Of a stretch of DNA of 64,000 nucleotides, positions 11,594 to 23,777 are shown piece by piece. The notes under the pieces were generated by a model. The model was given only the letters and a program-made list of their open reading frames with translations. It did no database searches and was not told the origin of the DNA. Location of the stretch: NCBI GenBank assembly GCA_021432605.1, contig MU271148.1, positions 317,362-381,361 of the forward strand, written 5' to 3'. The stretch's first letter is position 1, and each line of letters starts with the position of its first letter. The position numbers were made by a program, and so were the translations under genes. The DNA comes from Coniochaeta sp. PMI_546. Taxonomy: Eukaryota; Ascomycota; Sordariomycetes; Coniochaetales; Coniochaetaceae.

Positions 11594-12486
11594 GAGGGTT
11601 ATGTCTACGACCGACACCGGATGGTACGAAGACCCGGACATCAACTCGCTTCGCGGACTTGGTCAACCTCCTGCAGTCACCTTGTTGTCTGGTGTCCGAG
11701 GAAATGAGCAAGAGCTGGACAGCAGGTTAGTCCATGGGCTCTCTCCGACGCATGACAACCCGACGAAGTCGCGGGTATGCTGCCACTGCAGATATCACAT
11801 AGAAAGCTAGGCGTGAGGGATGATGATTGGCCCCTCACCTCTTGCGAACAAGATGTTGATGTTGAGGGCGGGTAAACCGCCGCGAGAACGAGTATAGTAT
11901 GTCAAAGGCATCGACAGACCAGCTTGGAAGGTCCAGCAGGTCAGTAAAGCCGTGGTTGGCGAGACACTGGCATAGTGGGAATGGACGAGAAACTACAGAA
12001 TGATAGATTCGAAGTCTGTGGTAAATCTAGCGAGTCATAAGATCGAATCCGGAATATCAATTACCCTCCTAGACCTAGCGGAGTCGCTATTCTACAGCCC
12101 GAGTACCAGACAACGCCCTGCCTCCCTGCCACCCACGCAGTTACGAGTTGTCCTGTCCTCGTATTCTGCCTCCCACAGAGGAAGAAAGGGCCGGCGCAAA
12201 AACAAAACGAAAGCCATCGACATGCTCCTCAAAAGGCAAAACTGCCGTCCCTCCGTCCCATATCAGTCTTTTCTTCCCACAGCCCAGATGCACAAGCCCT
12301 CTATCCCCAGAAAGCAGTAAAAACAACGGATCGATATAGAGGTAGCCACCACATTTGTCCATAGCCGTAACCAGCCACAGCTCACAAGCAAGCACTAAAA
12401 ATGAATGATGCGCAACTCCTCTTTCTCTGGCAACCAACAAAGGCGAGCAACCTCGGCACAAACCATGAAAAACAGAACCGTAATCT
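11594..12486. other. convergent intergenic, 3' ends
   Basis: This lies between the 3' ends of the cyclophilin (+) and HSF1 (-). It probably holds both 3' UTRs. Small open frames show no motif. Confidence 0.6.
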
Positions 12487-14785
12487 CTACTGCACGCGCC
12501 GCCGCTTGGGCCCGGGACTCCCAAGATCATCCCTGGGGATCTCCTCCGTCCCGGCCGGGCTAGGGATGTGATTCGGCGAATTGGCATCAAAGATGCGACC
12601 AGCGCCCCCGCCCTCGTACGCCCCGGGCGCCAGCCCCCCAAAATCGACCACCCCGTCCCCGCCGTCGGCCCCGTCCAGGCCAAAGTTGAAGTCGTTGCCG
12701 TCCGTGGTGCCCGGGTGCGGCGCCCCGACGTCGTTGTACGAGGCCATCTCAGCGAAGGCGTTGGGGTCCAGGAACTCGTCCATGCCGCCGCCGATGCCGC
12801 CGTCGAAGTACCCGTCGACGGCGCTCTCGTCCAGGTCCGGGATGTGCCGCAGCGGGCTGAGGGGTCCCAGGATGGACGACAGCTCGTGGATCTTGGCGGC
12901 CTGGTCGCGCTGCATCTGCTGCAGGGCGTCGATCTCGGCCTGTGTGTTCTGCATCTGGTACATGGAGGGGGGTGGGACGGAGGACAGGATCGGCGAGAGC
13001 GAGTTGCTGGCCGAGGGCATCGCTGAGGAGGCGGGTTGTGGGGCAGATGAGGAGGCGGTTGAGGAGACGGAGGGGTTGACGGTGACGGCCGGCGAGGAGG
13101 TGCGGCCTGCCATCATGTTGAGCATCTTGTTGCGCTGCTCGTGGCTCATGGTCGCGTTGGTCTTGGAGGCCATGTCCGGCAGGTCGAGACGAGAGGCGGC
13201 GCCGTTGGCGTTGGTGTCGTTGATGATCTTCATCATGCCCTCGTGAGGGTTGGTCTGAAGCTCGTTCTTGATGTAGGCCGGGGTGCTTGGCTCCGTCGCC
13301 GAGGGCGAGGCGTCGAAGAGCTCGGTGACGGAGCCCATCGGGACTTCGTAGTGCGACTGAGGCGTGGTCGACTCGATCGTGGAGGGAGAGACAGTAGATA
13401 CTTTTCCTTGGACTGGGATCGGAGGAAGGAGGCGCTGCTGCCTCTTGGGTGGGCTCACGGTCGATTCCGCCCGGGGCCGCTGGGTGTCGAAGTCGCCCAG
13501 GTCGACCACACTTCCTTGGGGCATCTGCGATTGGGCGCCGGGGATGATGCTTGCTAGAAGCTCGGAAACACTCTGCGCGCCACCCTGTTCCTCCAAGGAT
13601 TTTCTAAATACGTTGGCCAGGAAGTTGAGGATGGCGTTGATCGAGTTCTCGTGTCGTTCGTGCTGGTTCTGAAAGACGGCGGCCTGGGTCATCAGCTGCG
13701 CGTGCTCCCTGCGCAATCGCTCTATCAGCTGCGAGATGGCGACCTGCTGTTGCTGCAGCTTTTCAAGCTGGGTCTTGACAAGCACCAGATCCTTCTTTGG
13801 CGGCAGTTGCCCGATCTCCGTCAGGTTCAATTGATTATTCGCAGCTGGAAAGTTTGGTTGAGTGTTGTACGTCTCCTCGACAAGTCCGTCGTCATCGCTG
13901 TCGATCTCCTCGCCTTTCTTGTCTTTCTTCTTGTTGCCACTCTTTGGCTTGTTGATCAACCACAGCAGATTCGGATGGCCGCGCTTGAAGTATGGGTTGT
14001 AGTACTCGCTCGGGCTCTTGTTCTTCCTCTCGCTCGCCTTCATCGAGTTGTCCGAGAGGCCAACACGCTTGTGGAAGCCGTACATGTTCAGCTGGCGCAC
14101 AAACGAAGCATAGTTGTTGTGCTTGAAGAGCTCGGGAATCAGCTTCTTAGCAAACTCATCCTCGTCGATCACAATAAAGGAGTCACCGCTGTCAGACCAC
14201 CGGATCAAGTCTGTATTTTTCGACTCGTCAAGGAAGCTGCAAATATGATTAGCGTACTTCTCTGGAGTTATCCTAGGCGAGGGCTTTTCCTCACCTGCTG
14301 AGCTTCTGTACGAAAGGCGGAATCTGTTTCCTCTTTCCCATGGCTTCCCTCTTTGCTCGGAGTGCGCGCTCTTCGAGAGCCTCGATACTTTCGTTGTCCT
14401 CCGTGTTGCTCTGTGGTTGTTGTTGAAAGTCGTCGCCAAAAGTATTCCAAGGCTCGGTGGAAGCATCAAAAACCTGTCGCGGAGCCGTGGGCACCAGCGC
14501 TCTGCTGCCGAGCCCCCTCCGCGCGAGTGCGGTAGACGGGGTAGCTGGGATCGCCTGCGAGAACTGACCCGGCCCGGGCGGCATCATATACTGGTTCACA
14601 CCCCGTGCTGCCGCCTCCGCATACACGGCCCCGTCCGGGGTTGCGCCGTTCCACTTCAACAACTGGTCCGGCTGCGCCGCTGCGAATTGCTGCTGCGCCA
14701 TTGGAGATATCGGTATCGGTACGATGGGAGATGCGCCTGGTGCTGTCCGTTTCCGAGGGTTCGGAGAGGACACCTGGGGAAACAT
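12487..14785 (-). CDS. hsf1: heat shock transcription factor HSF1
   Basis: Two exons are read: 14785..14295 and 14236..12487. A 58-bp intron (GTGAGG...TTTGCAG, phase 2) splits the start of the DNA-binding domain. The product is 746 aa. The HSF-type winged helix lies at about residues 154-262: PPFVQKLSSFLDESKNTDLI, then WSDSGDSFIVIDEDEFAKKL, and the family signature NYASFVRQLNMYGFHK. A Lys-rich tail (KPKSGNKKKDKKGEE) may act as nuclear signal. Next comes a Leu/Gln heptad region at about 310-380 (LVLVKTQLEKLQQQQVAISQ, then LIERLRREHAQLM), the trimerisation zipper. The remainder is Ser/Pro/Gly-rich and ends GPKRRRVQ, with acidic Asp/Gly-rich stretches that suit transactivation. HSF trimers bind nGAAn repeats to drive chaperone genes. 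Two cyclophilin genes lie on either side. Start choice (first ATG) is likely but not proven. Confidence 0.95.
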
Positions 14786-16591
14786 TCGATCGGCTCGCGC
14801 GAGGAGCGGAGGATGATGACCTTGACCACCGCTCTGCTGTGACCGGCGCCGACTAGGTCCGACTTTTGGAGATGTGGCGGCTCAGACTGGAAGGGTGCAG
14901 AATCCGTCTTGCGACCTGATGTAGGAATGCGCTCGGAGATGCACGAAACAATTGCGCCGATTGTTCCGAGGCAAGGCTGTGTGAGGCGCACTTGAGGCCA
15001 CTTGACCGCACCGGGTTGGACCAACGTCAAATGAGGAGTGTCGAATATCAACGGCAAGGCGTCGGTGCCTGGAGGATGCGGAACGCGAACGAGTGGACGG
15101 TCGAGCAAAATACCAGCAGGTAGTTTGTACTGATGGCGGCGACTAACGGTGACAGGCGGAAGATGAGTTGTCTATTTATCTTGTATAACTTCGGGATCGA
15201 CGATATGGTTATGTTGGCCAACAGGTAGCTGTGGACACCTGACTCAGCCCGTAGTCAAAAGCCGGTGTCGTTTCGATGAGCTGCGTGTACGTTACGAAAC
15301 GGCGAAAGAAAGGAAGTTCCAGGTTGTCTGAATGGGGGATACAGTGTCGTCCAAAGAGGAATTGTTCTCCTGCAGACAATCACGATCGACTCTGACGATG
15401 ATGTAGAATCGCGCGATAAGTCCTTTGGATGTGGGGAAACTGGAAAGGCTTTGAGTTTGAGCACGGCCGGACTTGTCCCACCTAAGCCTGCTACGGTGTA
15501 GATGTACCGCAGTACACAGTCGACCTCAGGTTGTCCGGATCAAAATCTCCGCACCGTGGGAACCTCAAAATCGGAATTTCAGAATCTCGATGTCGTCTTA
15601 ATACAGTTGCACTCAGCCAGAATCGCCGGAATTGGCTGGAAAGCGATTTGCCAAGCGAAGCAGGTAGCTGTCTTGAGCACAGGACCGCTAGAACAGTCGC
15701 TCAAGAGCCTTTGCATGCACAGGTGGAAAAGCAGATTGTTTCGCACACTCTTCTGATACTTTATAAGCTAGATACCTGGGATGTGCTTTATTAGAACTTC
15801 ACGTAGCTCCGCAGTGTATAGTAACCAATTGCTTGACGATCGAGATTTGGTGGGTGCCGGTTCAGCCTGAGCGAAGGTGGTCGTTCCGCCTAGCGATGTC
15901 AGACAGACCAATCATCGGCTAGTATCACCTACTAGCCCCAAGATAACACCACTTGGCAAATGGTGGCATCCTCAGCCGGCGGGGCTCTGAATGCCTTCCT
16001 GGATGCATTTTCACAGATCACCAAGCACATTTCGAGATCCTGCAAAGACGTCTATATGCATGTTGGAATTGCCATTTAGAGTCCGGGTGGGAATCTCGGC
16101 CCAACCTGACACATTCCCCTGGATTGCAAGATGGAGAAAAGACAAATATCATCCTGTGTAGTGTATGTGTAGTAGGGTACTTATCATGAGGTAACCGTGA
16201 GACACGTGACGCCGGCAGTAACCACAGCCAGGACGAGTTTACGGTCTACAGCAGATGGCATTTCATCCCAATCGGCGTCGTGAATGCCCTCATCTTGCAT
16301 TGTGAGGTCTCGGTTTTACCTCCACCATTGTTGTCTTTGATGGGCTACAAGTACAGCACTTGTAAAGGGTAGGATGACTCGACCTCCTTTGACGTTCCAT
16401 CTTTGGGGTTACGGCTTAAGATTTAAGGGATCGCAGGTTTAAAGTACCAGGTAGTCCTAGTGTTCTCGTGTGCCATTGAACCATGACATGTCGCTTCCAG
16501 GTTTTGTTCTGCGGTAATCTATTTGAACCTGAGGAACAGCTCTGTCACATTTGGGTATCTCAGTTTCGTCAACGTCATCCCATACAAGGAC
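14786..16591. other. intergenic upstream of HSF1
   Basis: About 1.8 kb separates the HSF1 promoter side from the 3' end of CWC27. No open frame extends through splice sites and no RNA gene is seen. Confidence 0.6.
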
Positions 16592-18208
16592 TCACCTAGC
16601 ACTACGGCCAGCCTTCCGCCCCTGGTCCCAAGCTCTGCCAGTCGCTCCAGCTCGCGCATCTCTGGCAGCCTTTTTCTCCTCTTTGAGCGTCCGCGCCTTC
16701 TCCAGCGGGTCAATGACCACAAGTTCCTCCTCTGCTTTCTTTCGGTAGCTGAGGTCCTTTCCTAGCTTATCAGCAGCGAAGCTCAGCGTATGTGACATCC
16801 ATCCTTCGTCACCGCTCTCCTCCTCTGCTTCGCGCTTGTCCCATGACTGGCAGCTCTGGCAGTTCGCGATGAAATGCAGGTCGCAGACCTCTGCCTCCTC
16901 CTCGTCAGCTGCCGGTGCTTTGCCATCGGGGCCACTAGGTGCTGCTGGTGTGGTTTCTGCGTTGTCGTCTTTTGGTGGAGCTTGCTTAACCTTTGCCTCG
17001 AACGCTTTGAGCATCTCTACGGCCATTAAGTCATCCTTTCCGCCGGGCCTTCGTTTTCTCCCGCGGATCGACGTCTCTGGTATCAGTGTCTCCAAAACTG
17101 TTTTCTTCTTCTCTTTGACGGGCTCAGAATGTATTGTGCGTTTCATGGATGCTTTCAGGGCCGCGATTTCTTCGTTTGTTTTCTCCAGTAGAGATTTCTT
17201 AGGAGCATCATCCTCAGAATCCGACTCATAATATCGTGACGTCTGGGATGTCTCGGTTTTATGTGCTGGACGTGATGGTGGGCTCAAAGTCCGCTTCTCT
17301 TGCTCCTGGGGTGATACTACCTTCGTAGCCGGAACAGTTCTAGGTAAAGGCTTCTCCTCATCCTTGCTTGACGGTTTCGGTGCTGGAGGTTTCGCCGCCT
17401 TCTTTTTCGGTGCCGGTTCCTCGTCCACGTCCATGACAATCCGGGTGTCAAACTTCGCCTTCTTCAGCACAGGCACGTCATCTGCATCCCCTTCATCATC
17501 TCCGAAGCTAAGGAGCTGCTTGCCGCCTTTCCGCTTCTTCTGTTTCTTCTCCGCGGCGACTGGTTTCTGTGATATCGTCCGGGGAGCAACTCTCTCCCGC
17601 TTTTTCATGTCCTCAAACGGATTGACCAGGATTTCGATACTGGTGATCTTAGCGGGGTATAGGGGCCGTTCTCCGCCCTCCTCAAGCTCGGCTTCGCCCA
17701 TCTTCTTCAGGTTATATATCGTGTCACCAGTCACTCGTCCAAAGACCGTGTTCTTGCCCGTCAACTCGTCCGCCTTGTCGAGCGTAAAGAAGAACTGGCT
17801 GCCATTCGTATCCGGGCGTCCTTCATTGGCCATACCCAATAGACCCCTCCGGTTGAACTTTAGCCTCGAGTGGAACTCGTCTTTGAAGTTGACTCCTGTT
17901 GGCCCTGCATTTTTGCCTTTCCTTAAGTCCATCGGCCAGGGGTCTAGGTCGCCGCTGAAGGCACCTCTGTCGTATATCGACTCGCCTCCCTCTCCAGTCC
18001 CTGTTGGATCTCCGCCCTGTAGAATAAATCCTGGCACTAGCCGGTGAAATATTGTGTTGTCGTAGTAGCCGTCGAGACTCAGCTGCAGAAAGTTTCGACA
18101 TGTTAAAGGTGTTTGTTTGGCGAAGAGCTCAACAAAGAGATCGCCTTGAGTGGTGTGGATGATGGCCGATGCCGTCGGCTGCGGTTCGAGGTTGTAGATG
18201 GCAGACAT
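16592..18208 (-). CDS. cwc27: spliceosomal cyclophilin CWC27
   Basis: One long exon encodes 538 aa from ATG 18208. The N-terminal cyclophilin domain (about residues 12-190) is clear: TASAIIHTTQGDLFVELFA, NFLQLSLDGYYDNTIFHRLV, PGFILQGGDPTGTGEGG, LGMANEGRPDTNGSQFFFTL and KNTVFGRVTGDTIYNL. It lacks the usual Arg/Phe/His catalytic set in places, as CWC27 proteins often do. The long C-terminal half is Lys/Glu/Ala-rich with bipartite basic runs (KKRKGGKQ, KKKAAKPPAPK) and the block ICDLHF-like VCDLHFIANCQSCQSWD. The latter and the coiled ending (LEKARTLKEEKKAARDARAG) are features of this family, a component of activated spliceosomes with CWC22. The stop (TGA) sits inside a perfect GTGAGT donor word, so a further short exon is possible (for example acceptor CTCAG giving a three-residue extension). 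The gene is divergent from the V-ATPase B gene. Confidence 0.93.
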   Translation of the reverse strand: MSAIYNLEPQPTASAIIHTTQGDLFVELFAKQTPLTCRNFLQLSLDGYYDNTIFHRLVPGFILQGGDPTGTGEGGESIYDRGAFSGDLDPWPMDLRKGKNAGPTGVNFKDEFHSRLKFNRRGLLGMANEGRPDTNGSQFFFTLDKADELTGKNTVFGRVTGDTIYNLKKMGEAELEEGGERPLYPAKITSIEILVNPFEDMKKRERVAPRTISQKPVAAEKKQKKRKGGKQLLSFGDDEGDADDVPVLKKAKFDTRIVMDVDEEPAPKKKAAKPPAPKPSSKDEEKPLPRTVPATKVVSPQEQEKRTLSPPSRPAHKTETSQTSRYYESDSEDDAPKKSLLEKTNEEIAALKASMKRTIHSEPVKEKKKTVLETLIPETSIRGRKRRPGGKDDLMAVEMLKAFEAKVKQAPPKDDNAETTPAAPSGPDGKAPAADEEEAEVCDLHFIANCQSCQSWDKREAEEESGDEGWMSHTLSFAADKLGKDLSYRKKAEEELVVIDPLEKARTLKEEKKAARDARAGATGRAWDQGRKAGRSAR

Positions 18209-18676
18209 CTTCTCGGTATCGTTATTTTCTTAAAACCAGCGGAGTATTCGTCGCCGTGAGGGCCGAGATGTAGGTGCAACCTCCTGCCAACAGTTCGGAC
18301 GGAAGTCGTGCGACAAGACTGTTTTGTCTCGAAAGAAATCGATCTGAGCTTCACGAGCTACAAACGCCACAAGGTGGCTCATGCTATCACCAGCAAGTGG
18401 CTTGTGGCTTGTGACTTGATGCGGGGCTCTCCACAATCTTATCGTCTGGTTGGCCCGAGCTCTCTGACGACGAAGCTCCCCCCGTGTGCCAGGCTGCTTC
18501 CCGAAAATAGCTCCTTCTAGATGGCAAGCCGTCAACATTGCTCACGATTTCCTACGTATTCGTCCAGGGTTGCCTAACTCACGAACATCCTCCCTACCTA
18601 ATTCATTCCTGGACATATCTAAGGTTGAGAATTTGTGAGCTCGTGTTGCCTGTTGCTCAGCTCTTTCATCGTCACC
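18209..18676. promoter_or_regulatory. 468-bp bidirectional promoter region, CWC27 / VMA2
   Basis: The ATGs of CWC27 (-) and the V-ATPase B gene (+) are 468 bp apart with no gene between. Both promoters must lie here or in the transcribed leaders. No specific factor site is claimed. Confidence 0.55.
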
Positions 18677-20536
18677 ATGTCATCTCCGTACTCGGTGACG
18701 CCGAGACTCAAGTACAACACCGTCGGCGGTGTCAACGGACCGCTGGTCATTCTCGAGAATGTTAGATCTCCTACAAAATCTGTAGCTTGATTGACAAAAA
18801 CTAAGTCGTTACCAAGGTCAAATACCCCAGATACAATGAGATCGTCTCCCTCACGCTCCCCGATGGCACCATACGGTCTGGTCAAGTTTTGGAAGCTCGA
18901 GGTTAGTTGCCTACCATTGCAGAGGTGAAGCTATATACTGACGATTGTCAAACAGGAAACCGAGCTATCGTCCAGGTACGCCTTAGACTCAGTCGAAGAG
19001 CCGATCCCTTTCGATTAACCGATATACTAGGTCTTTGAAGGCACAACGGGCATCGACGTGCAGAAGGTACTTGGCTATGATTCTATATGTGTGGAATATT
19101 TGTGGCTAACGCAAGTGCAGACAAAAATTGAAATGACCGGAGAAAGCCTGAAGCTTGGTGTTTCGGAGGACATGCTTGGGCGTATCTTCGACGGATCAGG
19201 CCGAGCCATCGACAAGGGCCCAAAGGTGCTCGCCGAAGAGTTTTTGGATATCAACGGCAGCCCAATCAACCCTTACTCCAGAGTAAGCCTCTCTGGTCTG
19301 ATGCAATAGCGCAAGACATTCACTAAGCAGAGACTAGGTGTATCCGGAGGAGATGATATCGACGGGTATCTCTGCGATCGATACGATGAACTCCATCGCC
19401 CGTGGTCAAAAGATTCCCATTTTCTCTGCCGCCGGTCTGCCTCACAACGAAATCGCCGCTCAGATCTGTCGACAAGCTAGCTTGGTTCAAAAACAAGGCG
19501 TCACGAACAAGGGCGTTCACGACGGCCACGAGGAGAACTTCTCCATCGTCTTCGCTGCTATGGGTGTCAACCTGGAAACTGCTCGCTTCTTTACTCGCGA
19601 TTTCGAGGAGAACGGAAGTTTAGAACGGACAACTCTGTTCCTCAACCTTGCCAATGACCCAACGTAAGGCTGTCGGAATCGTACATGTGTTGTGTGAAGG
19701 CTGTGGCTAACACGGACTGCAGTATCGAACGTATCATCACTCCTCGTCTGGCACTTACAACCGCCGAATACTACGCTTACCAGCTCGAGAAGCACGTTCT
19801 GGTCATCCTCACTGACTTGTCAGCATACTGCGATGCTCTTCGTGAAGTCTCAGCAGCGCGAGAAGAAGTCCCCGGTCGTCGTGGTTTCCCAGGTTACATG
19901 TACACCGATTTGTCGACTATCTACGAGCGTGCCGGTCGTGTTGAGGGCCGCAATGGTTCCATCACCCAGATACCCATCCTTACTATGCCCAACGACGACA
20001 TCACGCATCCAATTCCCGACTTGACAGGCTACATTACCGAGGGTCAGATCTTTGTCGACCGAGCTCTGCACAACCGTGGTATCTACCCACCAATCAATGT
20101 CCTGCCTTCGCTGTCCCGTCTGATGAAGTCTGCCATCGGCGAGGGCATGACGCGGAAGGACCACGGCGATGTCTCGAACCAGCTGTACGCAAAGTACGCC
20201 ATTGGCCGCGACGCAGCGGCCATGAAGGCCGTCGTCGGTGAGGAGGCCCTATCTGCGGAGGACAAGCTGTCGCTCGAGTTTCTGGAGAAGTTCGAGCGCC
20301 AGTTCATCGCCCAGGGTGCGTACGAGGCGCGCACCATCTACGAGTCGCTCGACCTGGCGTGGAGCCTGCTCCGCATCTACCGCAAGGATATGCTCAACCG
20401 CATCCCCGCCAAGATTATCAACGAGTACTATGCGCGCACCGCGGAGCAGCGCAAGAACAGAGGCAAGGAGAACCAACCCCCTACCAAGGACACGCGCGAC
20501 ACGTCTGGCGAGGGCGAGAACCTTATCGATGCATGA
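18677..20536 (+). CDS. vma2: V-type proton ATPase subunit B
   Basis: Seven exons are read: 18677..18760, 18817..18901, 18956..18975, 19031..19066, 19121..19282, 19338..19663 and 19723..20536. All junctions keep frame and give 508 aa. Exon 3 is only 20 nt and exon 4 only 36 nt. The protein is strongly conserved: [95 protein letters not shown] and [20 protein letters not shown]. Subunit B is the regulatory nucleotide-binding subunit of the V1 head, which alternates with subunit A in driving proton pumping into vacuoles and Golgi. The C-terminus ends GENLIDA. The N-terminus is a few residues shorter than some orthologs. Confidence 0.97.
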
Positions 20537-22175
20537 TTATGCGGTAATTGTTTCGTAAGGGGCGGTGGTGAACATGGTTAGAGCGAATGGCATCGTTGTT
20601 ATCTGGCATATGGGGCAGCCTCTCAGGGGGTAGGAGCCTCGCCTTCTTTGGTGTGACGTTGTGTATCGGTACGCAGGCATTGGTTTGTGAATTGGGCGAG
20701 GCAGCGCGAGTTCTTTCCTGCGTTCGTTCATTATCTGTAGAATGGAATTCGAACATTTGCGTTTCCTGTTAAGCTGCCGGTTTCCCGCTACGTGCAGTTA
20801 GAGAACGCCAGTTGGCTCGCTCTCTCGGGTTCGTTCTCGCATATGTCTCAAACCATTCTTCTAGAATAATTCGAGGCTTGGCTTTCCGATCGACGGATTG
20901 GACTCAAGTTGTGGTCAGGTCACACAAGCGGGCTTCGTGGCGTTCAGTAGGAGAATGGCTGCAGGTTTCCCGAGACTTAGAAAGCGGTGAGTATCAGACT
21001 CTCGGACAAGACTCACAGTAAAACCATTGGTCTGTGACGGCCTCAGCCAAGGAGTCGATCTACGATATCATCTTGACTGTGCTGTCGCTGTTAAGCGTCT
21101 ATCACATTACTTTGATAATGTTGAGGCGTTGGCATCGAGGGCTCCAGGCTCCAGCGCTAGTCCTGTCGCGGCAGCTACGACATGTGGAGGCGGACGCTAA
21201 CCCCGCATTTCGACTCGGCACAGCTGCGGCTCTTGACCCCCGTTGATGATCCTGTCAGCCACACCCGCTCCAATGAGACTGACGTCGCGAAAGGAAATCG
21301 TCATTTTCAGCGTTGGATTTCACCGAGCGCCTTCGTCATTTCGCCGGCCTTTTGATTGCTGTCGCAATAATCACTCTCTCGCAGAGATGGGCAGGTGGCA
21401 TCGACAGGCAGGTTCTTTGTATTGCGCTTTCTGTACCTGCATCTCTCTTCCGCTTCGGATCCCACAGGTCTCGTGAATGATGGAATAATGCGACTCGGCC
21501 TCCAACTCCGAACCCTTGCCTGGTCGTATCGGCTGGAGGAGTATCTGATCCCGAACTAGAAGTGATCGAAGGTGAGTCGAGCGGCATGCCCGGGGGCAGG
21601 ATCATGGGATCCAGTCAAAGCACAACGTTACCTGTCATTCCTGCTTTTGCCTACCTCTACATTTCTTGGAAGCAAGAAGTTTTGCTACCAACAGCTCCTT
21701 CAGACCCCCGCTATCTTTGATCGATGGTCATGAGGGGGGGCTTGAATCCGTATACACCGTCGTACAGCATATCGTACCGGCTCTTGAAAGCTCTTAATAT
21801 CAGCTAAGCTTTCTCATAGGCCCGCGTCTAACTACCTACCCCAGCATTCACCCTGCCGTTCCATGCTTTTTGTGATCGTCTCTCCACTACCCCAGGTGAA
21901 GAAGAGGTGGAGCAAGGTTCACTTGAGGGACGGGAAAGCTTGTTGGAACCCCTACCACATGCGAACTACATCTCCTCCATCCATAAACACAACCGGGTGC
22001 GTATTGCTCCAGTCCTGCAATGCGACGACCCCTCTCATAAAGAAGCTTCATCTCCTCTTGCGGAGCTATTCAAGCTTCCTCCTAGCTTCCTCTCACCTAA
22101 TCTCCGTCCTTTGCGCATCGCGATTGCTTCTTGGCTTGGAGCTGTGCCGAAGGTATCCCATAGCAATCTGCTAAA
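20537..22175. other. intergenic, nothing recognised
   Basis: The stretch covers the VMA2 3' UTR and the upstream region of the epimerase gene. The open frames seen (such as 21034-21246) lack motifs and splice partners. Confidence 0.6.
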
Positions 22176-23479
22176 ATGCGTCTCAATATTCTACCATTGG
22201 GAGCACTTCTCCTGACAACTGCCTGTGCGCAATCGTCCGGCACAGGCGCGTCAAACACGTCCGCTACCGGTCCTGATGAGGATGGAAAGTATTGGATCTA
22301 CGGAGAAGGCATAACAGCGGCCTTCATTCCGTATGGCGCGTCAATCTCCAACCTGTTTATCAACGATAAACACGGTATCCAGCGTGACATCGTGGGCGGC
22401 TTCGACAACGCGTCCTACTATGCAATTGACAAGCAACACCCTCACTTTGGCGGTGTTCCAGGGCGCTATGCCAATCGCATCAAGAACAGCTCTTTCGAGA
22501 TCGACGGAGTGACTTACAATATCTTGCCTAACGAGAACCCCACTCCAGATCACCCAGACGGCGTGGACACATTGCACGGCGGTCCCAACGGCTGGGACTG
22601 GCGTAACTTCACAGTCGTCTCGCACTCAAACAACAGCATCACCTTCTCCATCGTCGATCCGGATGGCGAGCAAGGCTTCCCTGGAGAAGTTGTCTCATAT
22701 ATCACCTACACTCTGGGCAACCTGACCTGGGACTTTAAGATGGTTGCAATTCCAACCACGAAGAAGACGCCCATCATGCTGAGCAGCCACACTTACTGGA
22801 ACCTTGACGGCTTTGCTAACAACGAGACGAATCTCGCGCTTAACCACACCTTCTATCTGCCCTACAGCGGCCAGAGGGTGGGCGTTGATAATATCCTCAT
22901 CCCTACGGGCGACATCCTGGCAAACCAACCAGACTCCGTCAATGACTTCTGGAGCGCGCCAAAGCAGATTGGATCTGGGTTCCAGGACTCCGAGATCAAA
23001 AACAACTGCGGCTTCAACTGTTCCGGTTACGGTAAGCCCTCTTCCGTCTACCCATCTCCCTTGCGCCACGACATCTGACCCTGAACTGTCACACAGATAC
23101 GTGTTGGCTCGTCAATCGCGAGCAGCAAGGCCCCTACGACTGGCGCGCGGAAGGGGGCTTCGTGGCGCGGCTGCAGTCGGCCTGGTCGGGGATCCAGCTC
23201 GACGTGTACTCGGACCAGGAGGCCTTCCAGATGTACAGCTGCAACGGGCAGAACGGCACCATGACGCTCAAGAAGACGCAGGGCCTGCACGACGGCACCT
23301 TCCCCCGCACGATACCGCAGTACGGGTGCGTCGTGCTCGAGGTCGAGGACTGGATCGACGCCATCAACCAGCCCGAGTGGCAGCGCTCCCGGAAGCAGAT
23401 CTATGAGCCTGGCGGCGATCCGTATGTGCTGCAGGCGAGCTATCGGTTTAGCATCAATACTACTAAGACGCCGTTCTAG
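22176..23479 (+). CDS. secreted aldose 1-epimerase (galactose mutarotase family)
   Basis: Two exons are read: 22176..23031 and 23097..23479. A 65-bp intron (GTAAGC...CACACAG, phase 1) separates them. The product is 412 aa. Residues 1-18 (MRLNILPLGALLLTTACA) form a signal peptide, and there are many NxS/T sequons (NTS, NAS, NSS, NFT, NNS, NLT, NET, NHT), so the protein is probably secreted and glycosylated. Family motifs are FIPYGASISNLFINDKHG, the HPHFGGVPGRYANRI block with the conserved Arg-Asn-Arg-His-type centre, and SSHTYWNLDG with the catalytic His. The Glu-rich CVVLEVEDWID near the end probably supplies the general base. The enzyme interconverts alpha and beta anomers of aldoses. Extracellular versions accompany wall or plant-polymer degradation, but the true substrate here is unknown. 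Confidence 0.92.
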
Positions 23480-23777
23480 GTGGACGGTTGCGGTGGCGAT
23501 GATGACACTCTAGGTCTTAGGGAGTGGTGAAAATCGGAAGTTGGGTATTTAGCTTCCGGGAGGGATACTAATGCTCATGCCCATCTTAGTACTCTAAGTC
23601 TAGTCTAATTGGCTCTTGGCCTAACACGACGTACATCCGACTGAATGACCTTACTCCTTAACGCGTGATGATGGTGATACACTCAATACGCCCTCATATC
23701 AAATGTGGACGCGAGATCTGCGTCTGTACCGAATTTCGTCATGATTGTCGTCTAACTTCTCTACGATACCGCTGAAC
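23480..23777. other. short convergent spacer
   Basis: The two neighbouring genes end 298 bp apart. The spacer shows only the presumed 3' UTRs. Confidence 0.6.

Noticed and set aside
12581-13246. 221-aa plus-strand frame opposite HSF1
   Set aside because: It is the complement of the Ser/Pro-rich HSF1 tail. The composition is a shadow of the real gene and has no motif.
13651-14301. 216-aa plus-strand frame opposite the HSF DNA-binding region
   Set aside because: It is antisense to a strongly conserved domain and carries no recognisable features.
17364-18047. 227-aa plus-strand frame opposite CWC27
   Set aside because: It mirrors the cyclophilin coding strand. No domain and no plausible promoter is seen.
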